Under the pieces are notes generated by a model. The model had not been told where the DNA came from. It did not search any database and saw only the letters and a list, made by a program, of their open reading frames with translations. Source: VAZQ01 sp036557665 (GTDB lineage Bacteria > Pseudomonadota > Alphaproteobacteria > Rhizobiales > Xanthobacteraceae). Taken from it: a stretch of 64,000 nucleotides of DNA. The DNA is taken from positions 62,001 through 126,000 of the forward strand of contig DATBHG010000072.1 in NCBI GenBank assembly GCA_036557665.1. Direction: 5' to 3'. Made by a program: the position numbers and the translations under genes. Below, piece by piece: positions 55,068-63,521 of the stretch; the first letter of the stretch is position 1; each line of letters begins with the position of its first letter.

Positions 55068-55376
55068 TCAGCCCTTCATCAGGTTGACGTCCTCGACGGC
55101 AATGGAGCCGCGGTTGCGATAATACGCCACCAGAATGGCAAGGCCGATCGCCGATTCCGCGGCGGCAACCGTGAGCACCAGAAGCGCATAGACCTGGCCG
55201 ACGAGATCGCCGAGAAAGCTCGAGAAGGCCACCAGATTGATGTTCACCGCCAGCAGGATCAGCTCGATCGACATGAGAATGATGATCACGTTCTTGCGGT
55301 TCACGAAGATGCCCACGACCCCGATGGTGAAGATGATGGCCGCAACGGTGAGATAGTGACCAAGCCCGATCGTCAT
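55068..55376 (-). CDS. nuoK: NADH-quinone oxidoreductase subunit K
   Basis: 102 residues, three helices. The glutamates in MSIELILLAVNINLVAF and VAAAESAIGLAILVAY are the conserved membrane acids of the E-channel. Typical position between nuoJ and nuoL. The start matches the family (MTIGLGHYLTVAAIIFTIG). Confidence 0.96.
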   Translation of the reverse strand: MTIGLGHYLTVAAIIFTIGVVGIFVNRKNVIIILMSIELILLAVNINLVAFSSFLGDLVGQVYALLVLTVAAAESAIGLAILVAYYRNRGSIAVEDVNLMKG

Positions 55377-55387
55377 CGCGGAACGCC

Positions 55388-56002
55388 CTAAACCCCCTGG
55401 CCCGAGCGGACCTTGACGATCTCGATCGATGTCGCCTTGGTGCGTGCGACCTGCTCGGCGATTCTCTGTCGCCTGACTCTGGGCTTATGCTGGAGCGTGA
55501 GCACGATCGCGCCGATCATGGCGACGAGCAGCACGACACCGGCAGCCTGAAAGAAATAGACGTAGCTCGTATAGAGCACCTGTCCCAGCGCCTGAGTGTT
55601 CGGAACATCGGCGAGCGGGGGAATGGGCGTGGCAATCGCCTGGTGCACATTCGCGCCGATCGACCATGTGAACACCACCAGCACCAGCTCGATCAGCAGG
55701 ATGATCCCGATCAGTGACCCGATCGGGAGGTATTGCAGGAAACCGTGGCGCAGCCGGGAGAAGTCGACATCGAGCATCATGACCACGAACAGGAACAGGA
55801 CCAGCACGGCGCCGACGTAGACGATGATCAGGATCATCGCGAGGAACTCGGCGCCCAGGAGCACGAACAACCCGGCAGCATTGACGAAGGCGAGAATGAG
55901 GAACAGGACGGAGTGAACGGGGTTGCGCGACGCAATCACCATGAACGCCGAGGCAACGCACGTCGCGCCGAACAGATAGAAGAAAATCGTCGCAACCAGC
56001 AT
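55388..56002 (-). CDS. nuoJ: NADH-quinone oxidoreductase subunit J
   Basis: 204 residues, five helices. FYLFGATCVASAFMVIASRNPVHSVLFLILAFVNAAGLFVLLGAEFLAMILIIVYVGAVLVLFLFVVMM is the ND6-like core with the pi-bulge helix. A charged C-terminal tail ends the protein. It starts 6 nt after the nuoI stop. Confidence 0.95.
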   Translation of the reverse strand: MLVATIFFYLFGATCVASAFMVIASRNPVHSVLFLILAFVNAAGLFVLLGAEFLAMILIIVYVGAVLVLFLFVVMMLDVDFSRLRHGFLQYLPIGSLIGIILLIELVLVVFTWSIGANVHQAIATPIPPLADVPNTQALGQVLYTSYVYFFQAAGVVLLVAMIGAIVLTLQHKPRVRRQRIAEQVARTKATSIEIVKVRSGQGV

Positions 56003-56008
56003 CGGCCG

Positions 56009-56497
56009 TCACCGGTAAGGGGCGTCCAGCGCGATGTTCGTGGCGATCTCGCGCTCCCAGCGGTCGCCGTTGGCGAGCAGCCGCTCCTTGTCGAACAGCA
56101 GCTCCTCGCGCGTCTCCGTCGCAAACTCGAAATTCGGCCCCTCGACGATGGCATCGACCGGGCAGGCTTCCTGACAAAGCCCGCAATAGATGCACTTCAC
56201 CATGTCGATGTCATATCGGGTAGTGCGGCGAGTACCATCGTTGCGGCGCGGACCCGCCTCGATCGTGATCGCCTGGGCCGGGCAAATCGCCTCGCACAAC
56301 TTGCACGCAATGCAGCGCTCCTCCCCGTTGGGATACCGGCGCAGGGCATGCTCGCCGCGAAACCGCGGGGATACCGGGTTCTTCTCGAAGGGATAGTTGA
56401 TGGTCGCCTTCGGTTTGAAGAAATAACGCATCCCCAGCACCATCGCCGAGATGAACTCCCCCAGGAAAGCTGCGCGGGCGGCGCGATCGAGCCTCAT
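56009..56497 (-). CDS. nuoI: NADH-quinone oxidoreductase subunit I
   Basis: 162 residues. Two 4Fe-4S ferredoxin motifs, CIACKLCEAICP and CIYCGLCQEACP, each followed by a lone Cys-Pro. They carry clusters N6a and N6b that pass electrons to NuoB. It lies downstream of the small membrane ORF 56540-56788. Confidence 0.97.
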   Translation of the reverse strand: MRLDRAARAAFLGEFISAMVLGMRYFFKPKATINYPFEKNPVSPRFRGEHALRRYPNGEERCIACKLCEAICPAQAITIEAGPRRNDGTRRTTRYDIDMVKCIYCGLCQEACPVDAIVEGPNFEFATETREELLFDKERLLANGDRWEREIATNIALDAPYR

Positions 56498-56539
56498 GAC
56501 GTCATTTTCCTGTTGGCGGCGCGCACCGTCCTGCCGCTC

Positions 56540-56788
56540 TCATCGGTTTACCACCGCCGCGGCGAGCCAGTAGCCGAGGCCCGCGAACACGGCGACATCA
56601 GCAGCAAACACCCCCCTGCGGAGAAGCGAAATCTCCTGGCGCATGATGCTGCGATCAATGTCATCGTCGCCGGCGGAACGCGTGCGCAGGCGGCGCTCGA
56701 TTGCCTCCACCAATGGAGCGTACGCCACGGCCGCAATTGCCGTACCGATGATGGCTCCGACGAGGCCGGCGAGGGAAATGTCGATCAT
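56540..56788 (-). CDS. small two-helix membrane protein within the nuo operon
   Basis: 82 residues from ATG 56788, 13 nt after nuoH and 42 nt before nuoI. Hydrophobic helices at residues ~4-25 (LAGLVGAIIGTAIAAVAYA) and ~60-80 (AADVAVFAGLGYWLAAAVV) flank a charged region (IERRLRTRSAGDDDIDRS). It is not one of the 14 canonical subunits. Its place suggests an assembly factor or accessory subunit; no family with known function is recognised. Confidence 0.7.
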   Translation of the reverse strand: MIDISLAGLVGAIIGTAIAAVAYAPLVEAIERRLRTRSAGDDDIDRSIMRQEISLLRRGVFAADVAVFAGLGYWLAAAVVNR

Positions 56789-56801
56789 GCCGCTCGAGCC
56801 C

Positions 56802-57836
56802 TCATTGCGTGCCCAGCCCGGCATAATCCCAGACCTGCGCAATGCCGGCCACGATAGCGACCATCGCCAGGGAGACCGGCAGGAACACTTTCCATCCCAG
56901 CCGCATCAACTGATCGTAGCGATAGCGCGGGACCACGGCCTTCACCATCGCGAACATGAAGAACACAAACAGGCATTTGAGTGCGAACCAGATCACCCCG
57001 GGTATCCATGTGAACGGAGCGACCGGGAACGGCGGCAACCAGCCGCCGAGAAACAGCACGGTCGTCATCGCACAGATCGTGAGAATGGCAATGTATTCGC
57101 CAAGGAAGAACAGCAGGAAGGGCGTGGCCGAATACTCGACCGCATAGCCGGCGACCAGCTCAGACTCCGCCTCCACCAGATCGAATGGCGGCCGGTTCGT
57201 CTCCGCGAGTCCCGAGACGAAGAACACGACGAACATGGGCAGCAGTCTGAGCCAGTACCAGCCGAGCAATCCCCACTGGCTCGCCTGGGCCTCCACGATC
57301 GCCGAGAGATTGAGCGAGCCCGCACAGATGAGCACAGTGATCAGCACAAACCCGATCGAGACCTCGTAGGAGACCATCTGCGCCGCCGAGCGCAAGGCGG
57401 CAAGGAACGGGTATTTCGAGTTGGACGCCCACCCCGCCATGATCACCCCGTAGACCATGAGCGAGGAGATCGCGAAAATATAGAGAATGCCGACATTGAT
57501 GTCCGCGACCGCCCAGTCGGCACTGACCGGGATCACCGCCCAGGCGGAAAGAGCAAGGGCCGCAGTGACCAGGGGCGCCAAGAGGAACACGCCCTTGTTG
57601 GCCCCGGATGGGATGATCGGCTCCTTGAACACGAACTTGAACAGATCGGCGAACGACTGCAGCAGCCCCCAGGGGCCGACGACATTGGGCCCTCTGCGGA
57701 TCTGCACGGCGGCCCAGATCTTGCGGTCGGCATAGAGGATGTAGGCCGTGACGATCAGCAAAAGCACCAGCAGCAGCACGCTCTCTGCCACGATGACGAT
57801 CACCGGCCAGATGTAATCGGTCCAGAGCTCAGCCAT
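56802..57836 (-). CDS. nuoH: NADH-quinone oxidoreductase subunit H
   Basis: 344 residues from ATG 57836 (MAELW); TTG 57848 would add 4. ND1-like subunit with eight helices: ADRKIWAAVQIRRGPNVVGPWGLLQSFADLFKF, the loop ETNRPPFDLVEAESELVAGY with conserved acidic quinone-channel residues, and LPVSLAMVAI near the end. It forms the quinone cavity with NuoB and NuoD. Confidence 0.96.
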   Translation of the reverse strand: MAELWTDYIWPVIVIVAESVLLLVLLLIVTAYILYADRKIWAAVQIRRGPNVVGPWGLLQSFADLFKFVFKEPIIPSGANKGVFLLAPLVTAALALSAWAVIPVSADWAVADINVGILYIFAISSLMVYGVIMAGWASNSKYPFLAALRSAAQMVSYEVSIGFVLITVLICAGSLNLSAIVEAQASQWGLLGWYWLRLLPMFVVFFVSGLAETNRPPFDLVEAESELVAGYAVEYSATPFLLFFLGEYIAILTICAMTTVLFLGGWLPPFPVAPFTWIPGVIWFALKCLFVFFMFAMVKAVVPRYRYDQLMRLGWKVFLPVSLAMVAIVAGIAQVWDYAGLGTQ

Positions 57837-57893
57837 TTCTGCGCCCAAGCCGCCCGAGAATCAGATTTTCAACGGCTGCGGTCACGTGCGCCT

Positions 57894-59969
57894 CTACTCG
57901 GCCGCGCGCAGCGCGCCGCGGCTCTCGGCCAGCGCGGAGCACTCCGCCATGATCGGCGATGCCCGCGCGATCGCATTGCTCAAATAGAAATCATCTATCG
58001 CCGGGGCAAAAGGTGCCTTGTCGGGAGTTGCGGAGCGGGCCGCCATCGCCGCCACATCGGCACGCAGCCCGGGCACGATCTGGTCCATGCGCTGGAGGTG
58101 CGGGTGCGCCTTGAACATGGCCTGGCGCAAGGAGGAAAGAGAATCGTACGGCAGCCGGCGCCCCAGCACGTCCGAGAGCGCGCGAATGATCGCCCAGTCC
58201 TCGCGCGCTTCGCCTGGGGGAAACGCCGCGCGTCCCGCCATCTGCACGCGGCCTTCGGTATTGACGAAGATGCCGGATTTCTCCGGATACGCCGCACCCG
58301 GCAGAATGACATCGGCGCGATGAGCCCCCTGGTCGCCGTGCGTCCCGATGTAGACGACGAACGCGCCGGGGGCGATCTCGATCTCGTCGGCCCCGAGCAG
58401 GAAGATCGCGTCGAGCGCGCCCGGCTCTGCCATCTGCCGTGCGGTACGCCCGCCGGAACCCGGAGTGAAGTCCAGATCGAGCGCGCCCACGCGCGAGGCC
58501 GCGGTGTGCAGCACGCAGTAGCCGTTCCAGCTCTCGGCACCGGATCCGGCCGCCACCTGCGCGGCCAGGGAGGCGACCGCTGCACCGTCCGGGCGGGCAA
58601 GGGCGCCCATCCCGACGATCACCAAAGGGTGCTGCGCCTTTCCGAGCAGACGCGCAAAGTCGTGCCGCCCCGTGGCAATATCGGCAAGGGTTTGCGGGCC
58701 GGCGCCGAGATGCTGGTAGGAGTAGGTAATGTCTACCGGCGGACCAATGAGGCCGATGGGGAAATTTCCCATGCGCCAGCGCTTGCGCAGCCGGGCATTG
58801 AGAACGGCCGCTTCGCGCCGCGGGTTCGAGCCGACGAGCAGAAGCGCATCCGCCTGATCGATTCCGGCGATCCCGGCATTGAACAGATAGCTTGCCCGTC
58901 CCTGCCTGGGATCGAGCGCCGCGCCGTCCTGGCGACAATCGCGATTGGCGATGTCGAGCCGGACGAGCAGATCGCGCAAGGCGTAGATTTCCTCGACCGC
59001 AGCGAGATCGCCGACGATCGCCCCCACCCGCTCCGGCGAAGCAGAGGAGATGCGGGCGGCGATGGCGTCGAACGCGTCGCGCCACGAGGCCGGGCGCAAG
59101 CGGCCGCCGTCGCGAATATAGGGCTGGTCCAGCCGCTGCGTGCGCAAGCCGTCCACCACGTGCCGCGTCTTGTCGGAAATCCACTCCTCGTTCACTTCGT
59201 CGTTTACGCGCGGGAGAATGCGCATGACCTCGCGACCGCGCGTGTCGACCCGGATGGCGGAGCCCACGGCATCCATGACGTCGATGGATTCGGTCTTGTC
59301 GAGCTCCCACGGCCGCGCCGCGAATGCGTACGGCTTGGAGGTGAGCGCTCCGACCGGACAGAGATCGACCACGTTACCCTGCAACTCCGAGGTCATGGCC
59401 TCTTCGAGATAGGTCGTGATCTCCATATCCTCGCCGCGGCCGATTGCGCCGAGCTCCGGCACGCCGGCGACCTCGGTCATGAAGCGGACGCAGCGCGTGC
59501 AGTGGATGCAGCGATTCATCACGGTCTTGACCAGGACTCCCACATACTTGTCCTCGACCGCGCGTTTGTTCTCCTTGAACCGGCTGGCATCGACGCCATA
59601 GGCCATGGCCTGGTCCTGCAGGTCGCACTCTCCGCCCTGGTCGCAGATGGGGCAGTCGAGCGGGTGGTTGATCAGCAGGAACTCCATTACCCCTTCGCGT
59701 GCTTTACGCACCATCGGCGACCTGGTCAGGACCTCTGGCGGCTCGCCCTTGGGGCCCGGCCGGCAGTCGCGCACGCCCCAGGCACAAGAGGCCACCGGCT
59801 TGGGCGAGCCCTTGAGCTCGACCAGGCACATGCGGCAGTTGCCGGCGATCGAAAGCCGCTCATGGAAGCAGAAACGCGGGATCTCGGCGCCGGCGGCCTC
59901 GCAGGCCTGGAGCAGCGTATACTCCGGCGGAACGTCGATCTCCTTGCCGTCGACGAGAAGCTTGCTCAT
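57894..59969 (-). CDS. nuoG: NADH-quinone oxidoreductase subunit G
   Basis: 691 residues from ATG 59969, with GGAA upstream. 2Fe-2S motifs (CFHERLSIAGNCRMCLVE), the His-Cys3 4Fe-4S motif (HPLDCPICDQGGECDLQ), and CIHCTRCVRF with VVDLCPVGAL for cluster N5/N4. The molybdopterin-oxidoreductase-like C-terminal domain has no active cofactor, as usual. Electron-transfer subunit of the peripheral arm. Starts 1 nt after a small membrane ORF. Confidence 0.96.
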   Translation of the reverse strand: MSKLLVDGKEIDVPPEYTLLQACEAAGAEIPRFCFHERLSIAGNCRMCLVELKGSPKPVASCAWGVRDCRPGPKGEPPEVLTRSPMVRKAREGVMEFLLINHPLDCPICDQGGECDLQDQAMAYGVDASRFKENKRAVEDKYVGVLVKTVMNRCIHCTRCVRFMTEVAGVPELGAIGRGEDMEITTYLEEAMTSELQGNVVDLCPVGALTSKPYAFAARPWELDKTESIDVMDAVGSAIRVDTRGREVMRILPRVNDEVNEEWISDKTRHVVDGLRTQRLDQPYIRDGGRLRPASWRDAFDAIAARISSASPERVGAIVGDLAAVEEIYALRDLLVRLDIANRDCRQDGAALDPRQGRASYLFNAGIAGIDQADALLLVGSNPRREAAVLNARLRKRWRMGNFPIGLIGPPVDITYSYQHLGAGPQTLADIATGRHDFARLLGKAQHPLVIVGMGALARPDGAAVASLAAQVAAGSGAESWNGYCVLHTAASRVGALDLDFTPGSGGRTARQMAEPGALDAIFLLGADEIEIAPGAFVVYIGTHGDQGAHRADVILPGAAYPEKSGIFVNTEGRVQMAGRAAFPPGEAREDWAIIRALSDVLGRRLPYDSLSSLRQAMFKAHPHLQRMDQIVPGLRADVAAMAARSATPDKAPFAPAIDDFYLSNAIARASPIMAECSALAESRGALRAAE

Positions 59970-59970
59970 G

Positions 59971-60105
59971 TCAGTTCCATTGCAGCCACAGCAGCAGGCC
60001 GGCAGCGAGCACGAGGCCTGCCGCCATATCAAGGCGTATCAACCATGTGAGTCGCCGCCAGAAGCGGTTGGAGATGATCGTCGTCGATCCTGTTCGCGCC
60101 GTCAT
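59971..60105 (-). CDS. tiny single-pass membrane protein between nuoF and nuoG
   Basis: A 44-residue ORF (ATG 60105, TGA 59971) whose stop is 1 nt before the nuoG ATG. A basic N terminus (ISNRFWRRLTWLIRLD) precedes a hydrophobic helix (MAAGLVLAAGLLLWLQW). A GGAAGG lies 13 nt upstream of the start, rather far. Tight spacing to nuoG supports translation; function is unknown. Confidence 0.5.
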   Translation of the reverse strand: MTARTGSTTIISNRFWRRLTWLIRLDMAAGLVLAAGLLLWLQWN

Positions 60106-60145
60106 GCCGGGTTCTTCGCCTTCCAAGTTACCCCTGCCCGGTTCG

Positions 60146-61447
60146 TCATTCCGCCGCCTCCCGGACCGGCTCCGGGTCAGGGTTGGCCGTATATTCGTCG
60201 ATGCGCCGCTCGATCTCGTGGCGGAAATGACGGATGAGCCCCTGCACCGGCCAGGCCGCTCCGTCGCCGAAGGCGCAGATGGTGTGGCCTTCGATCTGGG
60301 TGGTGACTTCCATCAGCATGTCGATCTCGCGCTTCTGTGCGCGGCCTTCCGCCATGCGGGTGAGTACCCGCCACATCCAGCCCATGCCCTCGCGGCAGGG
60401 CGTGCATTGGCCGCAGCTCTCGTGCTTGTAAAAATACGAGATGCGGGCCATCGCACGGATGATGTCGGTCGATTTGTCCATCACGATCACCGCCGCGGTG
60501 CCTAGCGCGGACTTGTGTTCGCGGCAGCCGTCGAAATCCATCAGCAGATCGTCACATTCATGCGCCGGAATGAGGGGCATCGAGGAGCCCCCGGGAATGA
60601 CCGCGAGCAGGTTGTCCCAGCCCCCACGCACGCCGCCGGCATGCTTGTCCAGGAGCTCGCGTAGCGGAACGCTCATCGCGTCCTCGACGGTGCAGGGCCT
60701 CTGCACGTGGCCGGAAAGGCAGAACAGCTTGGTACCGGTATTGTTCGGCCGGCCGATGCTGGCGAACCAGGCGGCGCCGCGCCGCAAGATATCGGGCACG
60801 ACCGCGATCGATTCCACGTTGTTGACGGTGGTCGGGCAGCCGTAGAGGCCGACATTGGCCGGGAACGGCGGCTTCAGCCGCGGCTCACCCTTCTTGCCTT
60901 CGAGGCTTTCCAGCAGCGCGGTCTCCTCGCCGCAGATATAGGCGCCGGCGCCGTGGTGGATGATCACGTCGAACGGAAAGTCGTGGACGTTGTGCTTGCC
61001 GATGAGACCGGCCGCGTAGGCCTGCTCCACCGCCGCCTCGAGCCGCTCGCGTTCCCGAATGAATTCGCCGCGCACGTAGATGTAGCAAGTATTGGCGCCC
61101 ATGGCGAAGCTGGCGAACAGGCAGCCCTCGAGCAGGAGATGCGGGTCGTGCCGCATGATCTCGCGGTCCTTGCAGGTGCCGGGCTCGGATTCGTCGGCGT
61201 TGACCACGAGGTAATGCGGCCGCCCGTCGGTCTGCTTGGGCATGAACGACCATTTCAAGCCGGTCGGAAAGCCGGCGCCGCCGCGGCCACGCAGACCGGA
61301 GGCCTTGACCTCGTTGATGATCCAGTCGCGGCCCTTTTCCAGGATCGCCCTGGTTCCGTCCCAGGCGCCGCGCGCGCGCGCTCCTTCAAGGCCCCAGTCG
61401 TGCAGGCCGTACAGGTTGGTGAAGATGCGATCCTTGTCCTCGAGCAT
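60146..61447 (-). CDS. nuoF: NADH-quinone oxidoreductase subunit F
   Basis: 433 residues from ATG 61447, sharing one base with the nuoE TGA (GTG 61450 possible). NADH- and FMN-binding subunit: GLRGRGGAGFPTGLKWSFMP, GAGAYICGEETALLESLEGK and the 4Fe-4S motif ESCGQCTPCREG near residue 350. It accepts hydride from NADH at the tip of the peripheral arm. Confidence 0.97.
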   Translation of the reverse strand: MLEDKDRIFTNLYGLHDWGLEGARARGAWDGTRAILEKGRDWIINEVKASGLRGRGGAGFPTGLKWSFMPKQTDGRPHYLVVNADESEPGTCKDREIMRHDPHLLLEGCLFASFAMGANTCYIYVRGEFIRERERLEAAVEQAYAAGLIGKHNVHDFPFDVIIHHGAGAYICGEETALLESLEGKKGEPRLKPPFPANVGLYGCPTTVNNVESIAVVPDILRRGAAWFASIGRPNNTGTKLFCLSGHVQRPCTVEDAMSVPLRELLDKHAGGVRGGWDNLLAVIPGGSSMPLIPAHECDDLLMDFDGCREHKSALGTAAVIVMDKSTDIIRAMARISYFYKHESCGQCTPCREGMGWMWRVLTRMAEGRAQKREIDMLMEVTTQIEGHTICAFGDGAAWPVQGLIRHFRHEIERRIDEYTANPDPEPVREAAE

Positions 61448-62196
61448 CACGATTGCCTGCTGGCGGATGAATCGGCGACCGGAGGTTCTGGTGCTGCCGC
61501 CTCGTGTACATTGGCCGCCGCACCAGGCTTCTTTGCGTCAGCGTCGGCAAGCGCCGGCTCCCGCTTGTCCCCGCCGTTGCCGCGCTCATAGAGCTGAGGG
61601 TCAGTGAGCGTGGTCGGACCGCCTTCGGGCGCGGAAAATTTGCGCGCCACCTGCGGTCCCGGCGTGACCGCCTTGCCGGCGGCGAGGTTGTCGAGAATTT
61701 GGCCGAACCGTTCCAAGCTGAGATCTTCGTAATAGTCAAAATTGATCTGGGCCACCGGTGCGTTCACGCAGGCGCCCAGGCACTCGACCTCGATCCACGA
61801 CAACTTGCCGTCGGCGGTGACGTGCAGCGGCTCGCCGATGCGCTCGTGACAGTGCTTGATCAGCTTGTCGGCGCCGCGCAACACGCAGGGCGTAGTGCCG
61901 CAGAGCTGAACGTGGAATTGCCCGACCGGTGCCAAATTGAACATGGTGTAGAAGGTCGCGACTTCGAGCGCGCGTATGTTCGGCATTCCGAGCAGATCGG
62001 CGACGTGCTCGATCGCCTTCTGCGGCAGCCAGCCGCCGGCCTGCTCCTGCGCTCTCCACAAGATCGGCAGGATCGCGGACATCTGCCGCCCTTCCGGGTA
62101 TTTCGCGATCTGGCGCTTGGCCCAATCGAGATTTTCCGCCGTGAAGGCGAAGCTCTTGGGCTGAAGCGCAGCATCGGCGAGGCGGCGAACGGCCAT
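61447..62196 (-). CDS. nuoE: NADH-quinone oxidoreductase subunit E
   Basis: 249 residues from ATG 62196, which shares a base with the nuoD stop (TGATG). Thioredoxin-like 2Fe-2S subunit: ligands in CGTTPC and CLGAC. The last ~75 residues are an Ala/Pro/Asp-rich tail (ADADAKKPGAAANVHEAA), a frequent alphaproteobacterial extension. Cluster N1a lies here. Confidence 0.96.
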   Translation of the reverse strand: MAVRRLADAALQPKSFAFTAENLDWAKRQIAKYPEGRQMSAILPILWRAQEQAGGWLPQKAIEHVADLLGMPNIRALEVATFYTMFNLAPVGQFHVQLCGTTPCVLRGADKLIKHCHERIGEPLHVTADGKLSWIEVECLGACVNAPVAQINFDYYEDLSLERFGQILDNLAAGKAVTPGPQVARKFSAPEGGPTTLTDPQLYERGNGGDKREPALADADAKKPGAAANVHEAAAPEPPVADSSASRQS

Positions 62197-63386
62197 CAGC
62201 GATCGACCTCCCCGAACACGATGTCGAGCGAGCCGAGGATCGCCGATATGTCCGCGAGCATGTAGCCCTTGCAGAGGAAATCCATGGCCTGGAGGTGCGC
62301 GAAGCCGGGCGCGCGGATCTTGCACTTGTAAGGTTTGTTGCCGCCGTCGGCGGTGAGATAGACGCCGAACTCCCCCTTGGGCGCTTCGACTGCGGCGTAG
62401 ACTTCCCCGGCGGGAACGTGGAAGCCCTCGGTATACAGTTTGAAATGATGGATCAGCGCCTCCATCGAGCGCTTCATCTCGGCGCGTCGCGGCGGCACGA
62501 TCTTGTGGTCATCGACGGCGATCGGCCCCTGCCCTTCCGGCGAGCGCAGCTTCTCCACGCATTGCTTCATCAGCCTGATCGACTGACGCATCTCCTCCAT
62601 GCGGATGCAGTAGCGATCATAGTTGTCGCCGTTCCTGCCGATGGGAATGTCGAAATCGAGCTCGGAATAGCACTCATAGGGCTGCGCCTTGCGCAGATCC
62701 CAAGCCGCGCCTGATCCACGCACCATCACGCCGGAAAACCCCCAGGCCCAGGCATCGGCCAGCGAGACCACGCCGATATCGACATTGCGCTGCTTGAAGA
62801 TGCGGTTGTCGGTGAGGAGTTCCTCGAGATCGTCGCAGACCTTGAGGAACGGATCGCAAAACGCCGAGATGTCATCGATCAGCTTGGGAGGCAGATCCTT
62901 GTGCACGCCGCCGACGCGGAAATAGGCGGCATGCAGGCGACTGCCGGAGGCGCGCTCGTAGAAGCCCATGAGCTTCTCGCGCTCTTCGAAGCCCCACAAT
63001 GGTGGCGTGAGCGCGCCGACATCCATTGCCTGCGTCGTCACATTGAGCAGATGCGACAACAGGCGGCCGATCTCGCAGTAGAGTACCCGGATGAACTGTG
63101 CACGCCTGGGCACCGCGAGACCCATCAGTCTCTCCGCGGCGAGGCAAAAGGCGTGCTCTTGGTTCATCGGCGCGACATAATCGAGCCGGTCGAAATAGGG
63201 GATCGCCTGCAGATAAGTCTTGTGCTCGATCAGCTTCTCCGTGCCGCGGTGCAGGAGCCCGATATGGGGATCGATGCGTTCGACCACCTCGCCATCGAGC
63301 TCGAGCACCAGACGCAGCACGCCGTGCGCGGCCGGGTGCTGCGGCCCGAAATTGATGGTGAAATTGCGCAAATCGCTTTCAGCCAT
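62196..63386 (-). CDS. nuoD: NADH-quinone oxidoreductase subunit D
   Basis: 396 residues. 49-kDa-type subunit: INFGPQHPAAHGVLRLVLELDGE holds the conserved His of the quinone site, then PHIGLLHRGTEKLIEHKTY and DYVAPMNQEHAF. The C-terminal MLADISAILGSLDIVFGEVDR is typical. It shapes the quinone-binding cavity with NuoB and NuoH. Confidence 0.97.
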   Translation of the reverse strand: MAESDLRNFTINFGPQHPAAHGVLRLVLELDGEVVERIDPHIGLLHRGTEKLIEHKTYLQAIPYFDRLDYVAPMNQEHAFCLAAERLMGLAVPRRAQFIRVLYCEIGRLLSHLLNVTTQAMDVGALTPPLWGFEEREKLMGFYERASGSRLHAAYFRVGGVHKDLPPKLIDDISAFCDPFLKVCDDLEELLTDNRIFKQRNVDIGVVSLADAWAWGFSGVMVRGSGAAWDLRKAQPYECYSELDFDIPIGRNGDNYDRYCIRMEEMRQSIRLMKQCVEKLRSPEGQGPIAVDDHKIVPPRRAEMKRSMEALIHHFKLYTEGFHVPAGEVYAAVEAPKGEFGVYLTADGGNKPYKCKIRAPGFAHLQAMDFLCKGYMLADISAILGSLDIVFGEVDR

Positions 63387-63388
63387 CG

Positions 63389-63520
63389 CTACCTGCTGAT
63401 GGTCACGTGTGTCGTCTTCGCCGCGGCGCGCGGGTCGAACTTTTCCCGGGCCAGGACGTAACGCCGTTGACCGCCCGCGCCGATACCGCCGGCGCGGTCG
63501 AGCACGAGCGTCTTTTTCAC
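63389..63520 (-). CDS. 43-residue ORF between nuoC and nuoD
   Basis: GTG 63520 lies 1 nt after the nuoC stop, with GGGAAGGG about 9 nt upstream. The frame gives a basic peptide (KKTLVLDRAGGIGAGGQRRY, then EKFDPRAAAKTTHVTISR) ending 2 nt before nuoD. Longer starts inside nuoC (ATG 63553, GTG 63529) exist. No domain recognised. Close packing suggests it is translated with the operon. Confidence 0.45.
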   Translation of the reverse strand: MKKTLVLDRAGGIGAGGQRRYVLAREKFDPRAAAKTTHVTISR

Positions 63521-63521
63521 C

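Noticed and set aside
52809..55391. 860-codon + strand open frame opposite nuoL and nuoK
   Set aside because: Antisense shadow of nuoL and nuoK; no domain or ribosome site.
56643..60050. Very long + strand open frame opposite nuoG, nuoH and the small ORFs
   Set aside because: It is antisense to well-supported nuo genes, Arg/His/Gly-rich without domains, and arises from high-GC codon use on the other strand.
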